NCBI RefSeq assembly: GCF_013373365.1
Contig: NZ_CP035925.1
Location: 3,596,001-3,660,000, forward strand
Length of the DNA: 64,000 nt
Origin: Lentibacillus sp. CBA3610
GTDB lineage: Bacteria > Bacillota > Bacilli > Bacillales > Amphibacillaceae
Direction of reading: 5' to 3'
The position numbers and the translations under genes were made by a program. A model generated the notes under the pieces. It saw only the letters and a list, made by a program, of their open reading frames with translations, made no database searches and was not told the DNA's origin. Positions within the stretch are counted from its first letter, which is position 1. The number at the start of each line of letters is the position of its first letter. Positions 45,697-57,868 of the stretch are shown here, piece by piece.

Positions 45697-46164
45697 GTGG
45701 AAAATTTAAATGAGAATGATTTATACAAATTAGTTGAGCAACTTTCCCGCCAATACTTTCACAAGCCTTTTGTGGATGTCGTGGAATTCAATAACCGCCT
45801 TAGAACCACTGGCGGAAGGTATCTGCCGGCAAAAAGAACGATTGAATTAAACCCAAAGTATGTTTTGGAGTGTGATGAAGAAGAGGTTATCGGAATTCTT
45901 AAACATGAGTTATGCCATTATCATCTTCATATAGAAGGAAAGGGATATAAACACGGTGACCGGGATTTCAAGAATCTTTTAAAGGAGACAGGATCACCAC
46001 GGCATTGTTCGCCATTACCATCGGCTCTAAAACGATTCAAATATATTTATCAATGCAGAAAATGCAATCATATTTATAAACGTGTTCGCAGAGTTGATGT
46101 AAAGAAATTCAGATGTGGTAAATGCAAAGGTGAATTGGTAATGAACGGACAGAATAATAGCTGA
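45697..46164 (+). CDS. SprT-like zinc metalloprotein (YdcK-type)
   Basis: A 155-residue SprT-like protein. The zinc-binding motif is KHELCHYH (His70, Glu71, His74), preceded by FNNRLRTTGGRY and LNPKY. A C-terminal zinc ribbon has Cys120, Cys123, Cys140 and Cys143. SprT/Spartan proteins are metalloproteases, and the eukaryotic member cleaves DNA-protein crosslinks; the bacterial role is unproven. GTG 45697 with AAGAAGGG upstream is preferred to TTG 45691. It precedes the tRNA cluster as in B. subtilis. Confidence 0.88.
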   Translation: MENLNENDLYKLVEQLSRQYFHKPFVDVVEFNNRLRTTGGRYLPAKRTIELNPKYVLECDEEEVIGILKHELCHYHLHIEGKGYKHGDRDFKNLLKETGSPRHCSPLPSALKRFKYIYQCRKCNHIYKRVRRVDVKKFRCGKCKGELVMNGQNNS

Positions 46165-46294
46165 AAGCCATTTATGAATTTCACCTTCATATATTATTGA
46201 CGAAAACTATCCAGCATGTTAAATTATACAAGCCTTAAAAAAGTTAGGCGACAGGGCGCTTTTGGGCTCCCCAAAAATTCTCTGTCTAAAGATG

Positions 46295-46323
46295 TTGACA
46301 TTACGAACTATTTATTGTATTAT
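46295..46323 (+). promoter_or_regulatory. Sigma-A promoter of the tRNA cluster
   Basis: Consensus TTGACA (46295-46300), a 17-base spacer and TATTAT (46318-46323). It lies after a long imperfect hairpin (46239-46286) that may terminate the sprT-like transcript, and about 240 bases before tRNA-Asn. Confidence 0.8.
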
Positions 46324-46394
46324 ATTTTTCGTCGCAGCAATTCATGGCGTTTTAATTTTATTTAAGACCAAGGTGCAAAAACAAAAAAACTAAC

Positions 46395-46525
46395 AACACG
46401 ATGAGCAGAGCTTTTCTGCGAGGAGTGCTGCATCACCGAGTCGACTTGCAACACGACGAGCAACACTTTTCTGCGAGGAGTGCTACATCGCTGAGTCTGC
46501 TTACAACACAACGAGCACGACTCTT
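46395..46525. repeat. 54/55-bp dispersed repeat, two tandem units
   Basis: CTGCGAGGAGTGC starts at about 46417 and 46472, 55 bases apart. Each unit is followed by ATC(A/G)C(C/T)GAGT and a CAACACGACGAGCA-like block. It lies between the tRNA promoter and tRNA-Asn. Confidence 0.75.
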
Positions 46526-46561
46526 TAAGTTATAACGCATTGATTGCACATATTAGATTAT

Positions 46562-46636
46562 TCCACAGTAGCTCAGTGGTAGAGCTATCGGCTGTTAACC
46601 GATCGGTCGCAGGTTCGAATCCTGCCTGTGGAGCCA
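46562..46636 (+). tRNA. tRNA-Asn (GTT)
   Basis: Cloverleaf with acceptor TCCACAG/CTGTGGA, anticodon GTT (CTGTTAACC), T-loop GGTTCGAATCC and encoded CCA. First of a five-tRNA run. Confidence 0.95.
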
Positions 46637-46641
46637 TTTAC

Positions 46642-46732
46642 GGAGAAGTACTCAAGTGGCTGAAGAGGCGCCCCTGCTAAGGGTGTAGGCCGTGTAAGCG
46701 GCGCGAGGGTTCAAATCCCTCCTTCTCCGCCA
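46642..46732 (+). tRNA. tRNA-Ser (GCT)
   Basis: 91-base class II tRNA with a long variable arm; acceptor GGAGAAG/CTTCTCC, anticodon GCT (CTGCTAAG), encoded CCA. Confidence 0.95.
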
Positions 46733-46738
46733 TATTAT

Positions 46739-46810
46739 GGCCCGTTGGTCAAGTGGTTAAGACACCGCCCTTTCACGGCGGTAACACGGGTTCGAATCCC
46801 GTACGGGTCA
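46739..46810 (+). tRNA. tRNA-Glu (TTC)
   Basis: Acceptor GGCCCGT/ACGGGTC, anticodon TTC (CTTTCAC), T-loop GGTTCGAATCC. No CCA encoded. Confidence 0.95.
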
Positions 46811-46839
46811 TTGTATATTTTTCATATGTTAATTGGTTG

Positions 46840-46916
46840 GGTCCGGTAGTTCAGCTGGTTAGAATGCCTGCCTGTCACGCAGGAGGTCGCGGGTTCGAGT
46901 CCCGTCCGGACCGCCA
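46840..46916 (+). tRNA. tRNA-Asp (GTC), copy 1
   Basis: Acceptor GGTCCGG/CCGGACC, anticodon GTC (CTGTCACG), encoded CCA. Nearly identical to the copy at 53359 (one difference in the D loop). Confidence 0.95.
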
Positions 46917-46921
46917 TTTGT

Positions 46922-46996
46922 TGGGCTATAGCCAAGCGGTAAGGCATCGGGTTTTGATCCCGTGATTCGCTGGTTCGAATCCAGCTAGCCCAGCCA
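46922..46996 (+). tRNA. tRNA-Gln (TTG)
   Basis: Acceptor TGGGCTA/TAGCCCA, anticodon TTG (TTTTGATC), encoded CCA. Confidence 0.95.
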
Positions 46997-47127
46997 TTTT
47001 TAATGCGAAAATATTGTTGAAAGTATTGAATTATACAACTGACTTATAAAGCATCACGATAAATTAATAGTCGATTGTGATTCAATGAGCCGTTAGCTGG
47101 CCGCAAACATAGCCGAGTACATTTCTG

Positions 47128-47245
47128 TGTGCAGGCCTTTGAGGAGTGTTGCGTCACCGAATTCGCTTGCAATATGACGAGCGATGATTTTCTGTGGGGA
47201 GTGCAACTTCACCGAAATAACATACAACACGACGGGCACATAAAG
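47128..47245. repeat. 54/55-bp dispersed repeat, two degenerate units
   Basis: GAGGAGTGTTGCGTCACCGA at 47141 and GGGGAGTGCAACTTCACCGA at 47196, 55 bases apart, each with an ACGACG(A/G)GC block. The preceding TGTGCAGGC is also found before the array at 53033. It occupies most of the 300-base gap between tRNA-Gln and tRNA-Lys. Confidence 0.7.
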
Positions 47246-47298
47246 CGTTACTATAGAGTAGCATCTTCATAAATCAAAAGCTTACTATAATAGTATAC

Positions 47299-47374
47299 GA
47301 GCCATTAGCTCAGTTGGCAGAGCATCTGACTTTTAATCAGAGGGTCGGAGGTTCGAATCCTCCATGGCTCACCA
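47299..47374 (+). tRNA. tRNA-Lys (TTT)
   Basis: Acceptor GAGCCAT/ATGGCTC, anticodon TTT (CTTTTAATC), encoded CCA. A TATAAT at 47286 is too close to be its promoter, which is not clear. Confidence 0.95.
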
Positions 47375-47378
47375 CTTT

Positions 47379-47460
47379 GCGGATGTGGCGGAATTGGCAG
47401 ACGCGCTAGACCCAGGATCTAGTGTCTTACGACGTGAGGGTTCGAGTCCCTCCATCCGCA
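47379..47460 (+). tRNA. tRNA-Leu (CAG)
   Basis: Class II tRNA with variable arm; acceptor GCGGATG/CATCCGC, anticodon CAG (CCCAGGA). No CCA encoded. Confidence 0.93.
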
Positions 47461-47514
47461 CTTCAATCAGACTTCTATTGTTGTGAAATTCATGCATTTT
47501 ATTTTCATTTATAC

Positions 47515-47597
<83 letters not shown>

Positions 47598-47607
47598 TTT
47601 TGAATTG

Positions 47608-47636
47608 TTGACAACCTTATGTATTTGTGTTATATT
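47608..47636 (+). promoter_or_regulatory. Sigma-A promoter for tRNA-Arg...Ile and the rrn operon
   Basis: TTGACA (47608-47613), a 17-base spacer and TATATT (47631-47636), 20 bases before tRNA-Arg. No other strong promoter was seen before 16S, so tRNA-Arg, Pro, Gly, Ile and the rRNAs may be one transcript. Confidence 0.8.
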
Positions 47637-47655
47637 AAAGGATGTCGCTTTTTAA

Positions 47656-47732
<77 letters not shown>

Positions 47733-47738
47733 TAATAT

Positions 47739-47815
47739 CGGGAAGTAGCTCAGCTTGGCAGAGCACATGGTTTGGGACCATGGGGTCGCAGGTTCAAATC
47801 CTGTCTTCCCGACCA
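47739..47815 (+). tRNA. tRNA-Pro (TGG)
   Basis: Acceptor CGGGAAG/CTTCCCG, anticodon TGG (TTTGGGA), encoded CCA. Confidence 0.95.
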
Positions 47816-47851
47816 CCCGAGAGAATATCAAACTACTTAAATGAACTTTTT

Positions 47852-47925
47852 GCGGGTGTAGTTTAGTGGTAAAACCTCAGCCTTCCAAGCTGATGTCGTG
47901 GGTTCGATTCCCATCACCCGCTCCA
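47852..47925 (+). tRNA. tRNA-Gly (TCC)
   Basis: Acceptor GCGGGTG/CACCCGC, anticodon TCC (CTTCCAA), encoded CCA. Confidence 0.95.
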
Positions 47926-47930
47926 TCTTA

Positions 47931-48004
47931 GGGCCTGTAGCTCAGTCGGTCAGAGCGCACGCCTGATAAGCGTGAGGTCGGTGGTTCGAGTCCACCCAGG
48001 CCCA
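47931..48004 (+). tRNA. tRNA-Ile (GAT)
   Basis: Acceptor GGGCCTG/CAGGCCC, anticodon GAT (CTGATAAG). No CCA encoded. Followed directly by the rRNA leader with a TGAAAACTGAAC-type conserved block at 48016-48030. Confidence 0.95.
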
Positions 48005-48174
48005 TTTTGCTCCTTGAAAACTGAACAAAACAACCTGTATGATAAACAGATGTCAGAGGTAAGAGGTCGGAAGTTGGATTGTTTTAATCCGAATGATGAC
48101 ACTTTAACCCCTGGAATCAATTTTTGAAGCTAAGACATTGATAAGGTTGATCGGTGTCGACCTTATGGCAAACT

Positions 48175-49760
<1,586 letters not shown>

Positions 49761-49913
49761 AGGATTTTTAAGGGAAGTCATGCCATGGTTGTTTGGTTCA
49801 GTTTTGAGGGAGCAAAATCCCTCGTGTGGAAGCGAAGTTTGGACTTGAAAACTATAAGAGCAAGACATTCAACGACATTGATTTAAAAACGTTCGTCAAA
49901 CGAACGCACGTAT

Positions 49914-52835
<2,922 letters not shown>

Positions 52836-52975
52836 AACCATATGTGGTTGAATGGAATTCTTATTTAGTTTTCAGGGTGCAAAGTTAAATCCCTTGCATT
52901 TCTGCAAATAAATCTCTATAATATAACTTGTGTCTGATAATAAATCAGCAGCTAAGAAATGTTATATTTTATTCA

Positions 52976-52999
52976 TATCGTGGGGTGGAGCAAGCTGCA
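52976..52999 (+). pseudogene. Truncated copy of the tRNA-fMet 5' end
   Basis: ATCGTGGGGTGGAGCAAGCT with its AT-rich lead-in matches the start of tRNA-fMet at 53236-53256 (ATCGCGGGGTGGAGCAGTCT) with three mismatches, then stops matching. It sits where a 5S gene would be expected and directly before the 54-bp array. It suggests a duplication event at this site. Confidence 0.55.
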
Positions 53000-53032
53000 A
53001 TCATCATTGGACTTACTTCTATGTGCAGGCTT

Positions 53033-53190
53033 GCGAGGAGTGCGACTTCACCGAACAACTTGCAACACGACGAGCAACGCTTTTTTGCGAGGAGTGCGAC
53101 TCCACCGAACAACTTGCAACACGACGAGCAACGCTTTTTTGCGAGGAGTGCGACTCCACCGAACAACTTGCAACACGACGAGCAGTTTTG
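53033..53190. repeat. 54-bp tandem repeat, three near-identical units
   Basis: GCGAGGAGTGCGACT starts at 53033, 53087 and 53141, exactly 54 bases apart. Each unit continues with CCACCGAACAACTTGCAACA and CGACGAGCA. Units 2 and 3 are almost identical. The period being a multiple of three makes false open frames. It lies between 23S and tRNA-fMet. Confidence 0.9.
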
Positions 53191-53237
53191 GTTAAAGCAC
53201 CTAAAGGATTAGGAACAATTTTATATTTATCTTATAT

Positions 53238-53314
<77 letters not shown>

Positions 53315-53358
53315 AATTAATTCACCTAGTATATATGCAATTGCTGTATTGCCAGCTG

Positions 53359-53435
53359 GGTCCGGTAGTTCAGTTGGTTAGAATGCCTGCCTGTCACGCA
53401 GGAGGTCGCGGGTTCGAGTCCCGTCCGGACCGCCA
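53359..53435 (+). tRNA. tRNA-Asp (GTC), copy 2
   Basis: Acceptor GGTCCGG/CCGGACC, anticodon GTC, encoded CCA. The fMet-Asp pair after an rRNA operon and before thiL matches the B. subtilis trnE arrangement. Confidence 0.95.
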
Positions 53436-53506
53436 TTTTATGTTAATATCAGATTCAGTATAAAGGAAATAAGGTTTTACTTTATTCAATAATACATAGA
53501 CGAGCT

Positions 53507-53545
53507 GACCGTTTCCACGTTAAAGGAAACGGTCTTGTTATATTT
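53507..53545 (+). terminator. Terminator of the rrn/tRNA transcript
   Basis: GACCGTTTCC (53507-53516) and GGAAACGGTC (53525-53534) form a perfect 10-bp stem, then TTGTTATATTTTT. Confidence 0.85.
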
Positions 53546-53672
53546 TTGGCGGATAAACAAAATTTTTCCAGCAAAAAATGTTCAACAGTGTATACTGTCT
53601 TTTCAGTAAATTTCCTTTTTAAGTTGTATTTGCTATCATAAACACAGTCAATAATAAAATTGGTGATAAGAG

Positions 53673-54647
53673 ATGGATGAATTTGCGTTTATTGATACGA
53701 TTAAACAACATACTTATAGACAACCTTCTATTGTAAAAGGTGTCGGGGATGATGCCGCTGTTTTCCGACAATCCTCACTGGATATTGTTACAGCCGTTGA
53801 TACTTTTGTGGAGGATATACATTTTTCCGGGTCGACTATGAATTCATTTCATATCGGGTACCGGACACTTGCCGCTAATATTAGTGATTTGAGCGCCATG
53901 GGAGCAACTCCCGCATTTTATCTTGTGTCAATCGTTATACCGCAAAACTGGAGCGATGACGAATTGGAGAGCCTTTACAAGGGTATGGCAGAATTGGGAG
54001 CAGATTACCATATGGATTTGATTGGCGGTGACACCGTATCCGGCAATAAGTTGACGCTATCTATTACGGTAATTGGCTATGTGCATCGGGATAAAGCAAG
54101 ATACAGGAGTACAGCCGCTAACGATGATATTGTGTTTGTAACAGGAACATTGGGAGATTCTGCGGCAGGCTTTCATATGCTGACAAATCCCAACAACTAT
54201 GCAGATAAGGAGTTTTACTACCGACGGCACCGGATGCCCACGATGAGGGTTGACTTTGCAAGTGAACTCGAAACACTCTCAAACATTACATTGAATGATA
54301 TTAGCGATGGGATTGCAAGTGAAGCAAATGAAATTGCCGAAGCTTCACAAAAAAACTTGACTATTTTTGAAGATAAACTCCCTGTCAGTGCAAATTTCCA
54401 CCAGTTTAACGAGGAACAGCAATATAAATGGAAACTGTATGGTGGGGAAGACTTTGAATTAATGGGAACGGTTTCGAAAAGTGAATGGGAACTATTAAAA
54501 GAAATGGCTGATCGGACAAAAACGCCAGTTACTGAAGTTGGCTATGTCAGCAATAGCATGAATAATGAACATAACGTATGGCTTGTTGATCGTTATAATC
54601 AAAAAAAGCAGCTTGAAAAAAAGGGTTATACCCACCGAAGCGGGTGA
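53673..54647 (+). CDS. thiL: Thiamine-monophosphate kinase
   Basis: A 324-residue ThiL of the PurM/AIR synthase superfamily: VGDDAAVF, AVDTFVEDIHF, LAANISDLSAMGATP (Mg/ATP site) and DLIGGDTVSG. It phosphorylates thiamine monophosphate to the pyrophosphate cofactor. ATG 53673 has a weak GGTGATAAGAG site. It begins the thiL-tsaE-tsaB-rimI-tsaD operon. Confidence 0.93.
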   Translation: MDEFAFIDTIKQHTYRQPSIVKGVGDDAAVFRQSSLDIVTAVDTFVEDIHFSGSTMNSFHIGYRTLAANISDLSAMGATPAFYLVSIVIPQNWSDDELESLYKGMAELGADYHMDLIGGDTVSGNKLTLSITVIGYVHRDKARYRSTAANDDIVFVTGTLGDSAAGFHMLTNPNNYADKEFYYRRHRMPTMRVDFASELETLSNITLNDISDGIASEANEIAEASQKNLTIFEDKLPVSANFHQFNEEQQYKWKLYGGEDFELMGTVSKSEWELLKEMADRTKTPVTEVGYVSNSMNNEHNVWLVDRYNQKKQLEKKGYTHRSG

Positions 54648-54651
54648 CATA

Positions 54652-55107
54652 ATGAGTGAGTATCAAATCGAGACACATTCGGAAACGGAAACTGTACGTA
54701 TAGCAGAAAGTTTGGCATTATTATTGAAACCCGGTGATGTTGTTACATTAGAAGGTGATCTTGGAGCGGGCAAAACAACTTTTACAAAGGGCCTTGCCAA
54801 CGGTCTCGGTATTAAGCGAACCGTGAACAGTCCAACCTTCACCATCATAAAGGAATATCATGGGGAAATGCCACTTTATCATATGGATGTTTATCGACTG
54901 GAAGATTCTGATGAGGATATCGGTTTTGAGGAATATTTCGGTGGAGATGGTATTTGTGTTATCGAATGGGCACATTTCATCCAGGATTATCTTCCGGCTG
55001 AATACTTAAATATAAAGATTTCGTATATTGATGATCGAACGCGTTTATTGGCGTTTTTTCCAAAAGGAGTACATTTTGAATCGGTTGCAGCCGATGTGAT
55101 CGGTTAA
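54652..55107 (+). CDS. tsaE: tRNA t6A synthesis ATPase TsaE
   Basis: A 151-residue P-loop ATPase with GDLGAGKTTFTKGLA (Lys41), SPTFTIIKEY and HMDVYRLED. TsaE binds the TsaB-TsaD dimer and resets it after each t6A transfer. ATG 54652 lies four bases after the thiL stop with GGGTGA upstream. TsaC (SUA5-type) is not in the window. Confidence 0.93.
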   Translation: MSEYQIETHSETETVRIAESLALLLKPGDVVTLEGDLGAGKTTFTKGLANGLGIKRTVNSPTFTIIKEYHGEMPLYHMDVYRLEDSDEDIGFEEYFGGDGICVIEWAHFIQDYLPAEYLNIKISYIDDRTRLLAFFPKGVHFESVAADVIG

Positions 55108-55125
55108 CTGTAAGGAGTCTCTGGA

Positions 55126-55824
55126 ATGAATATACTTGCAATGGATACATCAAACCACGTACTGGGTGTCGCTTTACTGAAAGATGATCAGTTAATTGGG
55201 GAAGTCACCACAAATTTAAAAAAAAATCATTCGGTACGATTGATGCCGGCAATTGATCAATTAATGCGGGCAGTCGATATGACGCCGCAGCAGCTGGATA
55301 GAATTGTGGTTGCCAAGGGGCCTGGTTCTTATACCGGGGTGCGGATTGGCCTCACAACAGCTAAATCGATGGCATGGGCACTGGATATTCCTGTAGTCGG
55401 CGTATCCAGTCTTGAGGTGCTTGCCTGGCAGGGACGGTTTTACAACGCTTATATTTGCCCCTTTTTTGATGCGCGGCGGGGGCTTGTTTATACCGGATTG
55501 TATCAAATGCAGCATAACCACCTCGAATTAGTGAGTGGCGAAAAAAATGTGTTGATGGAAGACTGGCTGAAAGAATTAGCCCATACACAAAAAGAAGTGC
55601 TGTTTTTAAGTCCGGATATTCACCTGCACCAAGAAATGATTCATACGCACTTGGGGGATCGGGCGATTATGCCGGATGGGCCGTTTCAGCTGGCGAGTCC
55701 GTCTCATTTAGCATATGCCGGATCAGATAAACGGCCTGACAGTACACATACGTTGGTTCCCAATTACTTGCGGCTTGCTGAGGCGGAAGCAAATTGGCTC
55801 AGGGAAGGAACAAGGGAAAAATGA
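55126..55824 (+). CDS. tsaB: tRNA t6A synthesis scaffold TsaB
   Basis: A 232-residue ASKHA-fold protein: MNILAMDTSNHVLGVALLKD, VAKGPGSYTGVRIGLTTAKS and FFDARRGLVYTGLY. It is an inactive paralogue of TsaD that binds it. ATG 55126 follows AAGGAG. The rimI start overlaps its end (ATGA). Confidence 0.93.
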   Translation: MNILAMDTSNHVLGVALLKDDQLIGEVTTNLKKNHSVRLMPAIDQLMRAVDMTPQQLDRIVVAKGPGSYTGVRIGLTTAKSMAWALDIPVVGVSSLEVLAWQGRFYNAYICPFFDARRGLVYTGLYQMQHNHLELVSGEKNVLMEDWLKELAHTQKEVLFLSPDIHLHQEMIHTHLGDRAIMPDGPFQLASPSHLAYAGSDKRPDSTHTLVPNYLRLAEAEANWLREGTREK

Positions 55825-56270
55825 CTGATGTTGTCTTACGGCCGATGGAACTGTCCGATGTTGATGGTGTGATGGAAGTCGAGGCAGAATCATTCACGAA
55901 TCCCTGGCCAAGGGATGTTATATTGCATGAACTGACTGATAACCAGTTTGCGCATTATTATGTCATCCTGAGAGGTGAGCAATTAGTCGGCTATGCTGGT
56001 ATGTGGCATGTGATTGATGATGCTCAAATTACCAATATTGCAATTATCCCTGGCTTTCGCGGACAAAAATTAGGTGAATCACTATTTTTATATACATTGG
56101 AACAGGCCATGCGGATGGGTGCAAAACGGCTTTCGCTTGAAGTGCGTGTTTCCAATACGATTGCACAGCGGATGTACCGAAAATTTGGCCTTGTTCCTGG
56201 TGGTATCCGTAAAAATTATTATACGGATAATCAGGAGGATGCTATTGTTATGTGGGTGAATTTATCATGA
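55821..56270 (+). CDS. rimI: Ribosomal protein S18-alanine N-acetyltransferase
   Basis: A 149-residue GNAT acetyltransferase with the acetyl-CoA loop [12 protein letters not shown] and the C-terminal [18 protein letters not shown]. RimI acetylates the N-terminal alanine of protein S18. It overlaps tsaB and tsaD by four bases on each side, which shows tight coupling. Confidence 0.92.
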   Translation: MTDVVLRPMELSDVDGVMEVEAESFTNPWPRDVILHELTDNQFAHYYVILRGEQLVGYAGMWHVIDDAQITNIAIIPGFRGQKLGESLFLYTLEQAMRMGAKRLSLEVRVSNTIAQRMYRKFGLVPGGIRKNYYTDNQEDAIVMWVNLS

Positions 56271-57277
56271 AAACAAATCATTATATCGTTGGCATTGAAA
56301 CAAGCTGTGATGAAACGGCGGTGGCAATCGTCAAAAATGGCAAGGAGATCATTTCCAATGTGGTAGCCTCCCAAATCGACAGTCATAAGCGGTTTGGCGG
56401 GGTTGTTCCGGAAGTTGCATCCCGGCATCATGTGGAACAAATCACAATCGTTCTGGAAGAAGCTTTTAAAGAAGCCAGCCTGACATGGGAAGATATTGAT
56501 GCGATTGCTGTTACAGAAGGGCCGGGGCTGGTAGGTGCACTTCTGGTTGGCGTTAACACGGGAAAAGCGCTTGCCTTCGCTAAACAGAAACCATTGATTG
56601 GTGTGCACCATATTGCCGGTCATATTTATGCCAATCGGTTTGAACGTGAATTCGACTTTCCGCTGCTTGCGCTGATTGTTTCCGGTGGTCATACAGAGCT
56701 TGTGTTGATGAATGATCATGGCACATACGAATTAATTGGTGAGACCCGTGATGACGCAGCAGGTGAGGCTTATGATAAAGTTGCCCGGATGCTGGAATTG
56801 CCGTATCCGGGCGGGCCACAGATTGATTCTTTGGCTGCTCGTGGAGCAGAATCAATTAATTTCCCGCGGGCATGGCTGGAAGAAGATAGTTTTGATTTCA
56901 GTTTCAGTGGCTTGAAATCATCTGTTATCAACACAATCCACAACGCGAGACAGCGTGGTGAAACACTAAGTAAAGAAGATATTGCTGCCAGTTTTCAGGC
57001 GAGTGTCGTGGACGTTTTGATAACAAAAACATTGAAAGCTGCACAGACATATAACGTCAGACAAGTGATTGTTGCTGGCGGGGTTGCCGCTAATCAAGGG
57101 TTACGCCAATCACTGGAAGAAAAATTCAGCCAAGCGGATATTCCTTTGTTAATCCCGCCATTAAGGCTTTGTACTGATAATGCGGCTATGATTGCTGCAG
57201 CCGGTTTCGTTGCATATGAACAGGGGAAGCGCTCAGGCTGGGACTTAAATGCGAATCCTTCACTCGTCTTAAAATAA
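56267..57277 (+). CDS. tsaD: tRNA N6-adenosine threonylcarbamoyltransferase TsaD
   Basis: A 336-residue ASKHA protein: [12 protein letters not shown], the metal-binding HHIAGH (His115, His119), [22 protein letters not shown] and [12 protein letters not shown]. TsaD transfers threonylcarbamoyl to A37 of ANN-decoding tRNAs. ATG 56267 overlaps the rimI stop. It is the last gene of the operon. Confidence 0.95.
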   Translation: MKTNHYIVGIETSCDETAVAIVKNGKEIISNVVASQIDSHKRFGGVVPEVASRHHVEQITIVLEEAFKEASLTWEDIDAIAVTEGPGLVGALLVGVNTGKALAFAKQKPLIGVHHIAGHIYANRFEREFDFPLLALIVSGGHTELVLMNDHGTYELIGETRDDAAGEAYDKVARMLELPYPGGPQIDSLAARGAESINFPRAWLEEDSFDFSFSGLKSSVINTIHNARQRGETLSKEDIAASFQASVVDVLITKTLKAAQTYNVRQVIVAGGVAANQGLRQSLEEKFSQADIPLLIPPLRLCTDNAAMIAAAGFVAYEQGKRSGWDLNANPSLVLK

Positions 57278-57488
57278 AGTTCTTTTCGTGATCTTTGTTG
57301 CTTTGCTTTTTAACCTCCTAGTCGATATAAAATGACACAGTGAAAAATTTGAGTGCAGTGATACCGCTGCGGAAATACGCTCCGTTTTCCGCAGCGACGA
57401 CCGAGCACCCAACCTCGATAGAATTGGAGTTAGACATTCCAAAAGTAGTGTCACAGTTTATGGGGTTTTTGACAAAAAAATTTTAATT

Positions 57489-57530
57489 AATATCCACAGC
57501 CTTATCCACTGGGTTGTGGATATTTTTTAT
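57489..57530 (+). terminator. Terminator of thiL-tsaD operon, rich in DnaA-box-like sequence
   Basis: AATATCCACA (57489-57498) and TGTGGATATT (57515-57524) form a perfect stem followed by TTTTT. The loop holds TTATCCACT. Confidence 0.75.
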
Positions 57531-57708
57531 GACATAAGGCACAATAGTCTTTTCTATGTGGACTAAAACTGGGGATAAGTCAGGATCTGTTTGTGTAAAA
57601 TGTGTATAAAGATCTTGAGATTCGGCAGAGACAATGTTGATTTGTGTATAAGCCTGTGGATTAGTTCGGTGGGGATTTTGGATAGTAAAACATTTATCAT
57701 AGCTAAAA

Positions 57709-57742
57709 TACCCCCACGTGAATTCAAACGCGGGGGTTTCGT
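57709..57742. terminator. Hairpin with CCCCC/GGGGG stem
   Basis: AATACCCCCACG pairs with CGCGGGGGTTT around an AT loop, with A-rich and T-rich flanks. It may terminate the minus-strand ABC-F transcript. Confidence 0.55.
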
Positions 57743-57868
57743 ATAGTTTCGGGCCAGTTTCAGAAAATATTTGGTGCGCTTATTTTCTTCAATCTGATTA
57801 CCGATGACATTTTGTTTGTGTTTAACAATCATCAGTGGTGAAATAACGCCTCACTGATTGAAGTTTCC

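Larger units (their letters stand above)
57278..57868. other. Gap with decayed repeat sequence between tsaD and ABC-F
   Basis: 57335-57440 carries TGAGTGCAGTGATACCGCT and CGGAAATACGCTCCG, related to the left arm of the 35.6-kb element, so it is a decayed copy. The rest is AT-rich, with two hairpins listed separately. A third small hairpin, ATCAGTG/CACTGAT at 57831-57854, lies at the 3' end of the ABC-F gene. No gene seen. Confidence 0.5.

Noticed and set aside
53033-53190. CRISPR-like array (54-bp units)
   Set aside because: Units are contiguous and whole-unit identical; there are no unique spacers, no palindromic repeat of typical size and no cas genes.
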